The notes: generated by a model not told the origin, from the letters alone. Positions 1 through 9,196 are shown, numbered from the stretch's first letter. The stretch: DNA of 64,000 bases from Anoxybacteroides rupiense (GCF_014196195.1 NZ_JACIDF010000008.1:121778-185777), one strand, 5' to 3'. Numbers and translations are program-made.

Positions 1-267
1 GGAGACGTTGTTCTTGAAGGTTTGCTCCATGACGCTGTTCTTCACTTCCGCTTGTTGAACACTGGTAGACTTGAACGAGGAAGTAAGCACACAGCTAAGC
101 CACTCATGGACTTGATGAAAGCTTGTAAGGAAATGGGATGGACTAAGAAAGAACAAACTTCTCAGAACCAGACTCAGAGTGTTCTCGACAAGTGGCTTAA
201 GAAGCTTGACACAATGCCAACAAGCAATGAAGAGGACAATGACGAGGAGGACAACTTTTTAAACTAA
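1..267 (+). CDS. Hypothetical protein, C-terminal part, phage-like (open at window edge)
   Basis: The frame is open from base 1 to a TAA at 265-267, giving 88 codons of the C-terminal end of a protein. The chain is mixed basic and polar and ends in an acidic tail (EEDNDEEDNFLN). I do not recognise the family. Codon choice here (many CTT, AAG, GAC) and the adjoining small ORF and tRNA give this first 0.7 kb a different feel from the rest of the window, and a large-phage origin is my inference. The true start lies outside the window. Confidence 0.5.
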   Translation, partial: GDVVLEGLLHDAVLHFRLLNTGRLERGSKHTAKPLMDLMKACKEMGWTKKEQTSQNQTQSVLDKWLKKLDTMPTSNEEDNDEEDNFLN

Positions 268-384
268 GCTGAAGAGTGAACCCTTCTTGGCTGGCTCAAA
301 CAAAGTGCTGAAAGCCTACTAGCTGGAGCTTTGAGAGTCAGACTCAAATGGTTTACTCTTTTTACTTTTCTTGGAGGTGGTACT

Positions 385-567
385 TTGAAAGTAACAAGCT
401 CATTTTCACTGGCTCACAAATTAATTGTTTTCATTGACACTGAGGTGAACCCTTCCCCTGCTCTAAGAGCTCTAATCAGGGGTGAACAAAAAAAGTACAA
501 ACAAGGCTTCTCTGAGGTTGTTGTCATGGGAGCCAAAAACTCAGTAGTGACGTACCGCACAGCGTAA
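385..567 (+). CDS. Small hypothetical protein, possibly phage-derived
   Basis: A 60-residue reading frame starting at TTG 385, chosen because a strong ribosome binding site, GGAGGTGG at 373-380, sits about 6 bases upstream. A longer reading from TTG 331 has no comparable site. The product is basic and mixed, with no membrane segment and no motif I recognise. It follows the partial gene ending at 267 by about 120 bases. An antisense frame over the same bases is no better. Coding status rests on the ribosome binding site and residue composition only. Confidence 0.35.
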   Translation: MKVTSSFSLAHKLIVFIDTEVNPSPALRALIRGEQKKYKQGFSEVVVMGAKNSVVTYRTA

Positions 568-666
568 AACTTGTGAGTTGACAACCTTCTGATGGACACT
601 GTACAATTAAGACTGAAAATTAAACCTGTACGGAGTCCAAAAGAGGTTCGAGCCTTGTAGTTGTAC

Positions 667-739
667 GGGGCATTAGCTCAGTTGGGAGAGCGTCGTGCTG
701 GCAGCGAAGAGGTCATCGGTTCGAATCCGATATGCTCCA
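667..739 (+). tRNA. tRNA-Ala(GGC) with defective anticodon stem
   Basis: A 73-nt cloverleaf can be laid out. The acceptor stem GGGGCAT (667-673) pairs with ATGCTCC (732-738), the D arm is GCTC..GAGC, and the T arm is ATCGG-TTCGAAT-CCGAT. The loop CTGGCAG places anticodon GGC (Ala). The CCA end is not encoded. The anticodon stem is unusual: in normal register TCGTG (693-697) faces CGAAG (705-709), giving only one Watson-Crick pair, two G-T pairs and two mismatches. The 3' half is what a well-paired CTTCG/CGAAG stem would need, so the 5' half looks substituted. It may be a phage/host hybrid or a decayed copy. Confidence 0.7.
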
Positions 740-751
740 TATTTAATGATC

Positions 752-779
752 AAAAAAGCGGTTTATAGGCCGCTTTTTT
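752..779 (+). terminator. Intrinsic terminator after tRNA-Ala
   Basis: AAAAAAGCGG (752-761) pairs with CCGCTTTTTT (770-779) across an 8-nt loop. The T tract follows on the plus strand, directly downstream of the tRNA. The matching A tract would let it work in both directions. Confidence 0.8.
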
Positions 780-860
780 ATTTTTGTGAAACAGCTTTTC
801 ATGGTATCGCGAATTTGATCCGTCAGCCACTCCCGATCAAAAGAGAGAGCGAGCGCCGAC

Positions 861-907
861 AACCATCCCGCTTACAGACAAATGGATGATCTGTAAGTGG
901 GATGGTT
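861..907. repeat. Long near-perfect hairpin in the 740-1072 spacer
   Basis: The arms AACCATCCCGCTTACAGA (861-878) and 890-907 pair over 18 positions with one G-T. There is no U-run on either side, so it is not an ordinary intrinsic terminator. It lies downstream of the exonuclease gene, which is transcribed leftward and ends at 1073. I see nothing else in the spacer 780-1072. Confidence 0.55.
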
Positions 908-1072
908 CGATCACTCAACCGTCAAAATTAAGTTCTCGATCTACCCATTGCCAACGTCCCGACATACAAAAACACGAATCTACTTCATATCGCCAGATGA
1001 TTACGCCTTCCCTACGTATTAACATCTCTAACGCAGAAAAGAAAATGGTCGCTTCATCATTAAACCTGCTAC

Positions 1073-1918
1073 TTATGCTAACATTTGCTTTACTTTCTCC
1101 AAGCCAACAAAATCCCCTGTCCATTTCGCTTCTTCAAGACGCAAAGACAGCGGAATCTCGCAATAGATGGTGGCCAGCTTGCGCGATAAATAAAGCATTT
1201 CTAAATTCTCGCTAATCTTTTTCTGCTGAGCTTTCGTCAACTGCTCAAGATTTTCGACTAATCCTTCAATAGAACCATATTGTTGGATTAATTTAAACGC
1301 CGTTTTTTCTCCGATGCCGCGCACTCCCGGATAATTGTCGCTTGAATCCCCCATAAGCGCTTTGACATCCACAAGCTGCTGCGGTAAAAGGCCCTTCTCT
1401 TCATAAAACCGGTCATCCGTATATACTTCATAATGACCGATGCCTTTAGCCAGCAAATAAACGGACACATTCGGAGAAAGAAGCTGAAATAAATCACGAT
1501 CTCCAGTCAAAATCGAAATGTTCAGCAAACTCCCGTATTGCTTGACAATCGTGCCAATACAATCATCCGCTTCGGCTCCTAATACTCCGATGTTGGGAAT
1601 TTCGAGCGCAGCGACGGCTTCTTTCGCCAAATCAAATTGCGGCACAAGCTCCGGCGGCGGGTCGCCACGATTCGCTTTATAGTCGGGAAACCATTCAGTG
1701 CGAAAGGTGGTGCTCCCCATATCCCAGCAGCACACGACATGCGTTGGCCGAATGGTTTGCAGTGCTGCTGATAAGTGCCTGATCAGCCCATGAACCGCAT
1801 TTGTCGGCACACCGCGGCTGTTTCGCATCCACTGTCCACTCGGAGCAGTCGCATAAAAAGAGCGAAACAATAGAGCCATACCGTCGACTAATAATAAATG
1901 TGAATGAGTATTTGTCAT
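1073..1918 (-). CDS. ypcP: 5'-3' exonuclease (YpcP/ExoIX-like FEN family)
   Basis: Structure-specific 5' nuclease corresponding to the N-terminal exonuclease domain of DNA polymerase I but free-standing, as in Bacillus YpcP. It would remove RNA or flapped 5' ends in replication and repair. Visible family blocks are VDGMALLFRSF near residues 11-21 (first metal Asp), EADDCIGT near 115-122, TGDRDLF near 139-145, and ALMGDSSDNYPGVRGIGEKTA-type sequence near 187-207, which joins a metal-binding Asp pair to the helix-hairpin-helix DNA clamp. The protein has 281 residues and ends slightly earlier than the roughly 296-residue Bacillus subtilis form, so a small C-terminal loss is possible. The start ATG at 1918 encodes a short tail before the conserved LLLVDG strand. 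Confidence 0.9.
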   Translation of the reverse strand: MTNTHSHLLLVDGMALLFRSFYATAPSGQWMRNSRGVPTNAVHGLIRHLSAALQTIRPTHVVCCWDMGSTTFRTEWFPDYKANRGDPPPELVPQFDLAKEAVAALEIPNIGVLGAEADDCIGTIVKQYGSLLNISILTGDRDLFQLLSPNVSVYLLAKGIGHYEVYTDDRFYEEKGLLPQQLVDVKALMGDSSDNYPGVRGIGEKTAFKLIQQYGSIEGLVENLEQLTKAQQKKISENLEMLYLSRKLATIYCEIPLSLRLEEAKWTGDFVGLEKVKQMLA

Positions 1919-2077
1919 GCTTTGCTTATTCCTCTCTATGTATCATTTACTTTTAATGAGCCCATCCATCACTTCATCTACCGGAGGAATCCTTCCTACT
2001 TTCTTTATCATGATTTTGCCATTATTCCTTCATACACGGCTTCACCATCGTTAACTGCCTTTTTCCTTTTCTTCTCA

Positions 2078-2950
2078 TCAAACAAGCCGTTGGCGCGGTA
2101 CGTTTCCCTTTTGTACAAGTTCCTCTAAGATCAAAGCGACACCATCTTCATCGTTCGTAGCTGTGATCGAATCGCTTTGCTGCTTCACTGCCTCAGCAGC
2201 ATTCCCCATCGCGACACGGTATCTCGCAACCGCAAACATCGGCAGATCATTAAGGCTATCACCGACGACCACCGTATCAGACAACTCCATTCCATAATAA
2301 GAAGCGAGCTTCTTGATCGCTTCTCCTTTTGTCGCCTGTTGATGATTGATTTCAATATTATTAGGATGCGAAGAAGTAACCGCCACATCCCGCAGCTTCG
2401 CAAATTGGAAAGAAGCCTCTTTTAACAAATGGAGATTTAAGGAAAAAATAAGAATCTTATAGACTATTAATGAATCATCATGCCATACTTGGCTAATATC
2501 TTCTACATATGTCACACGCGCCTGTTGAAACTGCTTTTGAACAATGCGCTGCAAATCAGGATGCTCTTCCCTTACTTTATAAGCAAGGGCTTCTAGATGT
2601 TCGCGATTATGTAAGCCAACGTAGACAGCTGTGTTGGTATAAAGTTCACAATATAAATCCGGCTGTGTTCGCACCCATTCTAATGTGGGGATGAATGCTT
2701 GCCGATGCAACGGAACCTCGCTCATCACCGCACCGCTTTCCAATGTAATCATCGCACCATTTAAGCCAATGATCGGACAATGAAGACCAGCCCGCTCCAG
2801 CGGAAGGTACGCGTCTTTATACGCTCGTCCTGTGGCAATGGCCACAATATGTCCGGCATCTTGGGCTTTTTTGATCGCATCTTTATTTCTCGGACTAATG
2901 TATCCCTCTGAATGAAGCAGTGTTCCATCCATATCTAAAGCAATGAACAT
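2078..2950 (-). CDS. Cof-type HAD-IIB phosphatase
   Basis: Sugar-phosphate or nucleotide phosphatase of the Cof/YwpJ/YkrA type; the exact substrate cannot be read from sequence. The four HAD motifs are present: DMDGTLL at residues 6-12 (nucleophile Asp6), ATGRA near 45, a Lys in the ATKGEAI block near 210, and VVGDSLNDLPMF near 231. The large C2-type cap lies between motifs II and III. I start it at ATG 2950 (290 residues) because GGAGG lies 9 bases upstream and the protein then begins at the usual MFIALDMDGT position. The frame stays open another 86 codons upstream to 3208, but that stretch is not HAD sequence and reads like intergenic repeat DNA. Confidence 0.9.
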   Translation of the reverse strand: MFIALDMDGTLLHSEGYISPRNKDAIKKAQDAGHIVAIATGRAYKDAYLPLERAGLHCPIIGLNGAMITLESGAVMSEVPLHRQAFIPTLEWVRTQPDLYCELYTNTAVYVGLHNREHLEALAYKVREEHPDLQRIVQKQFQQARVTYVEDISQVWHDDSLIVYKILIFSLNLHLLKEASFQFAKLRDVAVTSSHPNNIEINHQQATKGEAIKKLASYYGMELSDTVVVGDSLNDLPMFAVARYRVAMGNAAEAVKQQSDSITATNDEDGVALILEELVQKGNVPRQRLV

Positions 2951-3326
2951 CGAGTCATTCCTCCATTTCTTTTTAGCTTCACCACTTGAAAACTCTTTCC
3001 CAATTATAATACAAAATCCAAGAAAATGAGAGGAATTGACTCTTGATGAAGAATGAGTTTCGCCTTCCCGCACTGGTTTTCCATAAACCAAAAAAGAAAC
3101 GGCTGGTTGTTTGGTTTCCGGCCGCAATGGGGCGTGACCGAGACAAGTCACGAACGTGCCTCCGACCGTCGAGACCATCAAATATAGAGCGCTTTCACCA
3201 ATAGACAACCTCTTAAGCTACTAACAACATTGGAGATGCGGCTAAACATTTTGCAAAGAGGATTTCTATGCGTCCAATGATGGAGAGCAAAAAAACAATC
3301 AATTCAGCTTATGCGAAAAAAGCAAG
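2951..3326. other. Intergenic spacer with an open, repeat-like segment
   Basis: There is no gene between the HAD and FapA-like genes. On the minus strand the bases from 3208 to 2951 stay open in frame with the HAD gene and encode segments such as GHAPLRPETKQPAVSF and YGKPVREGETHSS. I suspect a dispersed Geobacillus-type intergenic repeat that is often swept into gene calls, but only one copy is visible here. Bases 3209-3326 show nothing recognisable. Confidence 0.35.
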
Positions 3327-5243
3327 CTACGCTTCGAATTGAATCTCGCCCGCATCTTCATTCCATCTTGCACAAACCGCTTTTTTCTCTTCCATAAATG
3401 TATAAGTTTTTTTGCCGATTCGAATGACGGTCCCTTCCCACACATGATCCATTTGAATCGTTTCTCCTTTAGGAACTGATAGGACGGTCTTAATTTCAGA
3501 TGAAGAACCGACCTCTCTCACATAAATCCCCTTTTGTGCATAAACCTCGCCGCCTCTCAACACCCCATGAATGACCAGTTTTCCTCCTGCATAAATATTG
3601 CAGTTATAACATCCTTTTCCCGTTATTACCACATCGCCGCTTCCATGAATGACACTATTCAACGCATATGATAATTCAATCGAATCGGCAGAAAGCTGTT
3701 CATTTTGGCTAATCATCTCTTCTAGGTCGCGAAGCAACTTAGCAAAGCTTTCGTATGCTTTTTGTACTAAAATGCACGTATGTAAACGCTCTCCTAGTTG
3801 AATCCAAGCTTCGCTTAATTGCTCTCTTTTCGTTTGGCAAACCTCTTGGTACTTTTTCACAGCCGCTTGCAGAGACTGAAATTTTGTTTCGATTAATTTT
3901 CCTATCACCCAATTCATGTTTTTACCTTCCACATTGGAGATCACGGTGATCTGCTGAACGGTGACAATCATTCTTTCAAGCTGTTGGCGAATCGTATTCA
4001 GTGACTCCATTAATTCTGTAACCGCCATTTTTTGCTCTCCTGAAATAACGGTTCCGCTTATAAGATTTTGATAGATAAAAATGGATTGCTGAGCCTGAAT
4101 TTTTGCACGGTTGGCATTTTGAAAAATCACAACACTTCCTTCTGCCTCAACCTCCATACCGTCTTGCACATTTCCAATAATTTCGATATCTCCCTTAAAG
4201 CGAACATTACCTGTTGAGAGATCGACATCCCCTTGATGGACAAGTTTTGGAATCATGGATACAATAGCCGTACGCCCCTTTTGCACTACTTGAGGCCTTC
4301 CAGACTCCACAGCCATTATCTTCACTCCATCTTCTGACATGGCGACACCCTTTCCAAGTTGAACATGAACGGGAAAGGTATCGCGTACAGGAATCACTTC
4401 ACCGGTTACTCTTTTTCCCGGGATGCCTGGCTGTGCTGGATGAATGACTGCAATCACGTCACCCGCTTGAACGCTCGGAACTCCTTCAATTTCACGATAA
4501 TCTACTGTACCATCCTGGCGCATCTTCGGTTTTTTCGGCTGGTTCGAGCCCGCTTTTACTTCAACCCAACCGTCCCTTCCTTCCTGAGACGGCGTTCCTT
4601 GAGCAATCACCACATGAATTTTCTCCGTTGCTTGGAGCGCTTCGTTGATGTTTTCTTCAAGAATTCCATGCACAGTATGCAACTGCTCTAACCGTTGCTT
4701 AATTTCTTCGTACGTAACAACCGGCTTTACTTCAGTAAGTATTTGGACATTTAGTTGCGCATGCTTGGCCGGAGGAAAATCTAAAAGCACGTAGCGTTTG
4801 TGTAGTGTCGGCTCGATGAGTAAAGTGGCCTGCATTTTTTGGGAATCCACTGTAATATCCCATGTCCCCTCTATCACTTTTTCTTCCTCTGCATGAACTT
4901 CCAATACATCTCCTTGTTTAATGCTAACCACACGGTCTACCTCTTCCCCGTTGCGAAACAGCTTTACTCCTTCCCCAATCGTAATGCTTGGCCCTTCTGA
5001 AGAGGAACACTGATAAAACAACCGGCCATCTTCCATCCATACTTTAGCGTCTGGATCGTTTAATTCATCAACAGAAATTTTTGTTATTTTTACGATCGCT
5101 TGTTTTGTTGATAATCCAAATAAACGCTTTTTCTCATGCTGAATGATTTCGATAGAAACCTGGTCGCGTGTGGCTTGCAGCTGTTCAAGCCCTAGACGGA
5201 TCGCTTCATCCAATGTATTTCCTTTTGAAATAATGCTTTCCAC
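3327..5243 (-). CDS. FapA/DUF342-domain protein with N-terminal Jag-like domain
   Basis: Large cytoplasmic beta-rich protein of the flagellar assembly protein A (DUF342) family; the molecular role is not settled. Residues 1-55 look like a Jag-N/KhpB-type leader (ISKGNTLDEAIRLGLEQL, then KRLFGLSTKQAIVKI). The central and C-terminal parts (about 120-600) carry repeated right-handed beta sheets with blocks such as GDVDLSTGNVRFKGDIEI and GSGDVVITGKGCYNCNIYAGGK, split by a helical coiled-coil insertion near 410-520. I choose GTG 5243 (638 residues) because GGAGGAG lies about 8 bases upstream and the protein then starts with VESIISKGNTL. The 30 residues upstream in frame are not domain sequence. 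It stands alone on the minus strand, with no flagellar neighbours. Confidence 0.85.
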   Translation of the reverse strand: MESIISKGNTLDEAIRLGLEQLQATRDQVSIEIIQHEKKRLFGLSTKQAIVKITKISVDELNDPDAKVWMEDGRLFYQCSSSEGPSITIGEGVKLFRNGEEVDRVVSIKQGDVLEVHAEEEKVIEGTWDITVDSQKMQATLLIEPTLHKRYVLLDFPPAKHAQLNVQILTEVKPVVTYEEIKQRLEQLHTVHGILEENINEALQATEKIHVVIAQGTPSQEGRDGWVEVKAGSNQPKKPKMRQDGTVDYREIEGVPSVQAGDVIAVIHPAQPGIPGKRVTGEVIPVRDTFPVHVQLGKGVAMSEDGVKIMAVESGRPQVVQKGRTAIVSMIPKLVHQGDVDLSTGNVRFKGDIEIIGNVQDGMEVEAEGSVVIFQNANRAKIQAQQSIFIYQNLISGTVISGEQKMAVTELMESLNTIRQQLERMIVTVQQITVISNVEGKNMNWVIGKLIETKFQSLQAAVKKYQEVCQTKREQLSEAWIQLGERLHTCILVQKAYESFAKLLRDLEEMISQNEQLSADSIELSYALNSVIHGSGDVVITGKGCYNCNIYAGGKLVIHGVLRGGEVYAQKGIYVREVGSSSEIKTVLSVPKGETIQMDHVWEGTVIRIGKKTYTFMEEKKAVCARWNEDAGEIQFEA

Positions 5244-5371
5244 ACCTGCTTCTCCTCCTTGATGGATACATACTCCTTTATTCTTATAATATATGACATT
5301 TATCCTTACGTAGCAGTGCCAAAAGTCGGACAATTGATGATTCTCTCTATATTTTTGTTGTCATCTTTAAA

Positions 5372-5414
5372 CAAAATAGAAGGTGGGATTCCCCTTCTGA
5401 GAATTCCCACCTTC
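5372..5414 (-). terminator. Intrinsic terminator of ilvD
   Basis: GAAGGTGGGA (5379-5388) pairs with TCCCACCTTC (5405-5414). On the minus strand the stem is followed by a T-rich run (5372-5378 read in reverse). It lies 27 bases past the ilvD stop. Confidence 0.85.
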
Positions 5415-5440
5415 TCTTTAGTAATCTATTATTCCGTTTG

Positions 5441-7117
5441 CTAGATTTTCATAATTCCACCTGTACTTGCTGAGGTGACCAGCTTTGAATAGCGGGCGAG
5501 GTATCCCGTTTTCACCTTTGGCTCAAATCCTTTCCAGTTCGCTTTTCGCTTCTCCCACTCTTCTTCAGAAAGCTGAACATCAATCGTTCGCGCAACAATG
5601 TCGATCACAATATAATCACCATCTTCTACAAAAGCAAGCGGTCCCCCTTCTGCTGCTTCCGGCGATACGTGTCCAATGGATAACCCGCGAGAAGCTCCGG
5701 AAAAACGCCCGTCCGTCACAAGCGCCACTTTCGGTCCAAGCCCCATCCCAACAATTTGTGATGTCGGCGCAAGCATTTCCGGCATTCCAGGACCTCCCTT
5801 CGGTCCTTCATAGCGAATAATGACAACATGGCCTGGCTTCACTCGTCCTCCCGCAATCCCTTCAAGTGCTTCCTCTTGGGAGTTAAAAACGATGGCCGGG
5901 CCTTCATGACGCGTGATTCCTCCCTGAATGCCCCCTGTTTTTATAATCGCGCCATCTGGAGCAAGATTGCCAAATAAAACAGCCAGTCCACCCGTTTCTG
6001 AATGCGGCTGATGAATCGAACGAATGACCTCATGGTTTGTTACTTCACAACCGGAAATATTTTCTCCTAATGTTTTTCCCGATACGGTCAGCGCATCAAG
6101 ATGAAGCGTTCCTTCTTTTTTCGCTAGCTCGTGAAGCACTGCTGACACTCCGCCTGCTTCATGCAAATCCTCGATATGTATATCAGATGCTGGCGCTAAT
6201 TTCGCTAAATGCGGCACACGAGCAGCCACTTCGTTGATGCGCTCCAACGGATAATCGATCCCTGCCTCGTTCGCAATCGCGAGTGTGTGTAATACGGTGT
6301 TGGTCGAACCGCCAAGCGCCATATCGAGCGCAAATGCATTGTCAATCGCTTTTTCCGTCACAATATCGCGCGGCTTAATGTCATGCTCAATTAAATACAT
6401 AAGTTGTTGAGCCGAGCGTTTTACGAACTCTTTGCGAGCCGGGTCAACAGCTAGAATCGTTCCGTTTCCTGGAAGCGCCAAACCGAGCGCTTCAGCCAAA
6501 CAATTCATGGAATTGGCTGTAAACATTCCTGAGCATGATCCACAGGTCGGACAGCCATATTGCTCTAGCTCTTGCAAGCCTTGTTCATCTATTTTTCCTG
6601 CTTGATACGCTCCAACCCCTTCAAATACTGAAGAAAGCGAAATTTTCCGGCCGTCGCTCGTCACCCCCGCCTTCATTGGTCCACCGCTCACAAAGATGGT
6701 CGGAATATTTAAGCGCATCGCTGCCATCATCATTCCAGGAGTAATTTTGTCGCAGTTCGGAATGCACACCATCCCGTCAAACCAATGCGCCGATACCACC
6801 GTTTCAACGGAATCGGCAATGATTTCACGGCTTGGCAGTGAGTAACGCATGCCGATATGTCCCATTGCAATACCGTCATCAACACCGATCGTATTCATTT
6901 CAAACGGCACCCCGCCTGCTTCACGAATCGCTTCTTTTACAATTTTTCCAAACTCCTGTAAATGAACATGTCCTGGAATAATATCAATATAGGAGTTCAC
7001 AACAGCGATAAATGGTTTGTCAAAATCCTCTTCTTTTACTCCGGCTGCCCTTAACAAACTTCGATGTGGAGCACGGTCAAATCCCTTTTTAATCATATTG
7101 CTTCTCAATTGCTTCAA
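5441..7117 (-). CDS. ilvD: Dihydroxy-acid dehydratase
   Basis: Converts 2,3-dihydroxy-isovalerate and 2,3-dihydroxy-3-methylvalerate to the 2-keto acids of valine, leucine and isoleucine synthesis, using an Fe-S cluster and Mg. Diagnostic blocks are [20 protein letters not shown] at the N terminus, [18 protein letters not shown] and [20 protein letters not shown] (cluster cysteines), and [19 protein letters not shown] near the C terminus. I start it at TTG 7117, which gives 558 residues, the usual Bacillus length. GGAGGG lies 7 bases upstream. In-frame ATG codons at 7138 and 7132 precede that site and lack their own. It is monocistronic, with its own promoter at 7155-7184 and terminator. Confidence 0.97.
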   Translation of the reverse strand: MKQLRSNMIKKGFDRAPHRSLLRAAGVKEEDFDKPFIAVVNSYIDIIPGHVHLQEFGKIVKEAIREAGGVPFEMNTIGVDDGIAMGHIGMRYSLPSREIIADSVETVVSAHWFDGMVCIPNCDKITPGMMMAAMRLNIPTIFVSGGPMKAGVTSDGRKISLSSVFEGVGAYQAGKIDEQGLQELEQYGCPTCGSCSGMFTANSMNCLAEALGLALPGNGTILAVDPARKEFVKRSAQQLMYLIEHDIKPRDIVTEKAIDNAFALDMALGGSTNTVLHTLAIANEAGIDYPLERINEVAARVPHLAKLAPASDIHIEDLHEAGGVSAVLHELAKKEGTLHLDALTVSGKTLGENISGCEVTNHEVIRSIHQPHSETGGLAVLFGNLAPDGAIIKTGGIQGGITRHEGPAIVFNSQEEALEGIAGGRVKPGHVVIIRYEGPKGGPGMPEMLAPTSQIVGMGLGPKVALVTDGRFSGASRGLSIGHVSPEAAEGGPLAFVEDGDYIVIDIVARTIDVQLSEEEWEKRKANWKGFEPKVKTGYLARYSKLVTSASTGGIMKI

Positions 7118-7154
7118 CTTCAATCCCTCCATATACACCCTTTATATTTTAAGT

Positions 7155-7184
7155 ATTGTATCACTTTTTAGAATAGATTGACAA
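7155..7184 (-). promoter_or_regulatory. SigA-type promoter of ilvD
   Basis: On the minus strand, TTGTCA (7179-7184) is followed after 18 bases by TACAAT (7155-7160), about 38 bases before the TTG start. A weak CodY-box resemblance (AATTGTCAATCTATT, about 5 mismatches) overlaps the -35. The rest of the spacer to 7466 holds nothing I recognise. Confidence 0.65.
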
Positions 7185-7466
7185 TTATTTGTTTTTCTCA
7201 TTCAACAACATCATGCTACTGTCAGGCGTTTGGATGAGCCAATAAAAGCCCATACATAGTACTAGAATTCCTCGCTTTTCTGCTGGGGTTTAGGATGCCA
7301 TTCTGTTTTTAAGTAAAACCGTGCGCTACGATATAGAAATCAGAGTCTGTTGAAAAAATAAAGCAGCTTCTTTTCCATTGAGTAATAAGATAAGCAACAT
7401 AATTTGCACTCACCTCGCCCATAATGAAAATAGCAAGAATGGACAAGGCGAGGAGGCGCGAACATC

Positions 7467-8144
7467 ATGAAGATTACAGAATTGACATTGGAATTGATCG
7501 TCGGATTTATCTTGTTATTTCTTGTCGTAAAAGTGGCTGGAAAAAAGCTGATTCATCAAATTACACCGTTTACCTTTATTTCCGTCATTGTATTAGGAGA
7601 ATTGCTTGGAAATGCGCTCTATGCTGACCATGTGCATATTTGGTACATTATTTATTCAATCACCTTATGGGGAGCCCTCCTTCTGTTCGTAGAATATATC
7701 AACCAAAAATGGCTGGCGTTTCGCCTCATCGCTGAGGGAAAGCCAACGGCATTAATTCGCAATGGAATCATCGACTATGAGGCATTGAAAAAAGCGCGCT
7801 TGACCCTTAATCAATTACAAAGCCTGCTGCGTCAAAATGAAACATTTTCGATCAGGGAAGTTGCTTTTTGTTACTTAGAAGCTGATGGATCGCTCAGTAT
7901 ATTAAAAAAATCGTCTTACCAAAAGCCGAAAAAAGAGGATTTTCACTTCCCGCCACAGCCTGTCCACATTCCAACTACAATTATCCGAGACGGACAGCTA
8001 TTAATGGACGAGCTACGCGAACTAGAAAAAAGCGAAGAATGGCTATTAGAGGAGCTTCGTTCCCGGGAAATAACAGATTACAAACATGTACTGATCGCTG
8101 AGTGGCTAGAAGGAGACGGATTATTTGTGCAGACATACCAATGA
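7467..8144 (+). CDS. DUF421 family membrane protein (YetF/YrbG-like)
   Basis: Membrane protein of 225 residues of the DUF421/YetF family, whose members occur in several copies in Bacillus; biochemical function is not established. The first 80 residues hold three hydrophobic segments (LELIVGFILLFLVVKVAG, a PFTFISVIVLGELLGNALY segment and WYIIYSITLWGALLLFVEY). The remainder is a soluble alpha/beta domain with the family signature around GIIDYEALKKARLTLNQLQSLLR and later HIPTTIIRDGQ. The start ATG has GAGGAGG about 8 bases upstream. It is followed convergently or independently by the TatD gene about 185 bases on. Confidence 0.88.
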   Translation: MKITELTLELIVGFILLFLVVKVAGKKLIHQITPFTFISVIVLGELLGNALYADHVHIWYIIYSITLWGALLLFVEYINQKWLAFRLIAEGKPTALIRNGIIDYEALKKARLTLNQLQSLLRQNETFSIREVAFCYLEADGSLSILKKSSYQKPKKEDFHFPPQPVHIPTTIIRDGQLLMDELRELEKSEEWLLEELRSREITDYKHVLIAEWLEGDGLFVQTYQ

Positions 8145-8328
8145 TGCAGCATTGCTTGATCTGTTCATAAACGAACCCCTGATTTTTCTCGCAAAGAGCC
8201 AATATCGTTGCCACATATAGTGAACCAGCTGCTCGGCGACCCTTTCTGATGCTTGGTACAATAAATACGTGACGGGTGGAATAGAAACATCTCCTTCGCC
8301 AAACTTTTACAGAGGAGTAAGTGTCCCT

Positions 8329-9081
8329 ATGATTGATGCCCATATCCATCTTGATCAATACGATCAAATTGACGAGCGAATAAAAACATGGCAAGAAGCT
8401 GGCATCTCAGGAGTTGTTGCAGTCTCGACAGATTTGCCGTCGAGCTACCGGACATTGGAGCTGAAGCAGCGATTTCCAGCGTTCGTATACGCCGCGATTG
8501 GCTTTCATCCAGAACAGCCACTTCCTCATCCACAGGACTGGGAAGAATGGGTTCATCTAGTACAAAAAGAACGCCCACAGCTGGGAGCGATCGGGGAAGT
8601 CGGGCTCCCTCATTACTCGGCAGACGCGACCACACGTTATCAAAACCATTGCGAGCGTTTCGAGCAAATCGTGCAAATCGCTTCCTCCCTTTCTTTGCCA
8701 TTGGCTCTTCATGCGGTATATGAAGGCGCCCAAACCGCTCTTTCTATTTTGCAAAAATATGCCGTAAAATACGCTCATTTTCATTGGCTAAAAGCAGAAG
8801 TTTCTATTATCAAGCAAATCGTCCGATGCGGCTACTATATTTCCGTCACTCCAGAAGTTTGCTATCGTGAACGCGACCGAAAACTGTTATCCTTTGTACC
8901 GATCGAACAGCTGCTTTTAGAAACGGATGGACCTTGGCCATTTGTCGGCCCGTTCAGCGGTATGGAAACATCTCCTTTATTGTTAAAGCATTCGCTGCAA
9001 ACAGTAGCCGCGTTATACAAGCAAGATGTCGAGACTGTAAAAACCACAATCGTTTCCAACACCAAACGCATTTACCGTTAA
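8329..9081 (+). CDS. TatD family metal-dependent hydrolase
   Basis: Amidohydrolase-fold phosphodiesterase/DNase of the TatD family, 250 residues. Family features are the N-terminal metal motif DAHIHLD at residues 3-9, GFHPE near 66, AIGEVGLP near 92, LHAVYEG near 127, HFHWLK near 150, and LLETDGPWP near 204, which carries the last metal Asp. I start at ATG 8329, with GAGGAG about 11 bases upstream, so the protein opens directly at the catalytic MIDAHIHL. A longer frame from 8269 adds unrelated sequence. This divergent TatD subgroup is often annotated only as a hydrolase; a nucleic acid substrate is likely but not shown. Confidence 0.88.
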   Translation: MIDAHIHLDQYDQIDERIKTWQEAGISGVVAVSTDLPSSYRTLELKQRFPAFVYAAIGFHPEQPLPHPQDWEEWVHLVQKERPQLGAIGEVGLPHYSADATTRYQNHCERFEQIVQIASSLSLPLALHAVYEGAQTALSILQKYAVKYAHFHWLKAEVSIIKQIVRCGYYISVTPEVCYRERDRKLLSFVPIEQLLLETDGPWPFVGPFSGMETSPLLLKHSLQTVAALYKQDVETVKTTIVSNTKRIYR

Positions 9082-9161
9082 ATTTCACCGCACAGACCAA
9101 GCGGGGTGCTCCCTGCTTATAACGACTCCAGCCATTTATTTGCGGTATACAAAATACAAAC

Positions 9162-9196
9162 GAAAAATAGACCATTCCGCAACATGCGAAATGGTC
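9162..9196 (-). terminator. Intrinsic terminator of the mannitol operon
   Basis: GACCATTCCGCA (9170-9181) pairs with TGCGAAATGGTC (9185-9196) with one mismatch. The plus-strand A tract at 9162-9168 becomes the U-run when read leftward, matching the direction of mtlD. Confidence 0.85.

Noticed and set aside
915..1124. Minus-strand frame overlapping the end of the exonuclease gene
   Set aside because: It might have been the missing C terminus after a frameshift, but its residues do not resemble the exonuclease tail and no ribosome binding site is present.
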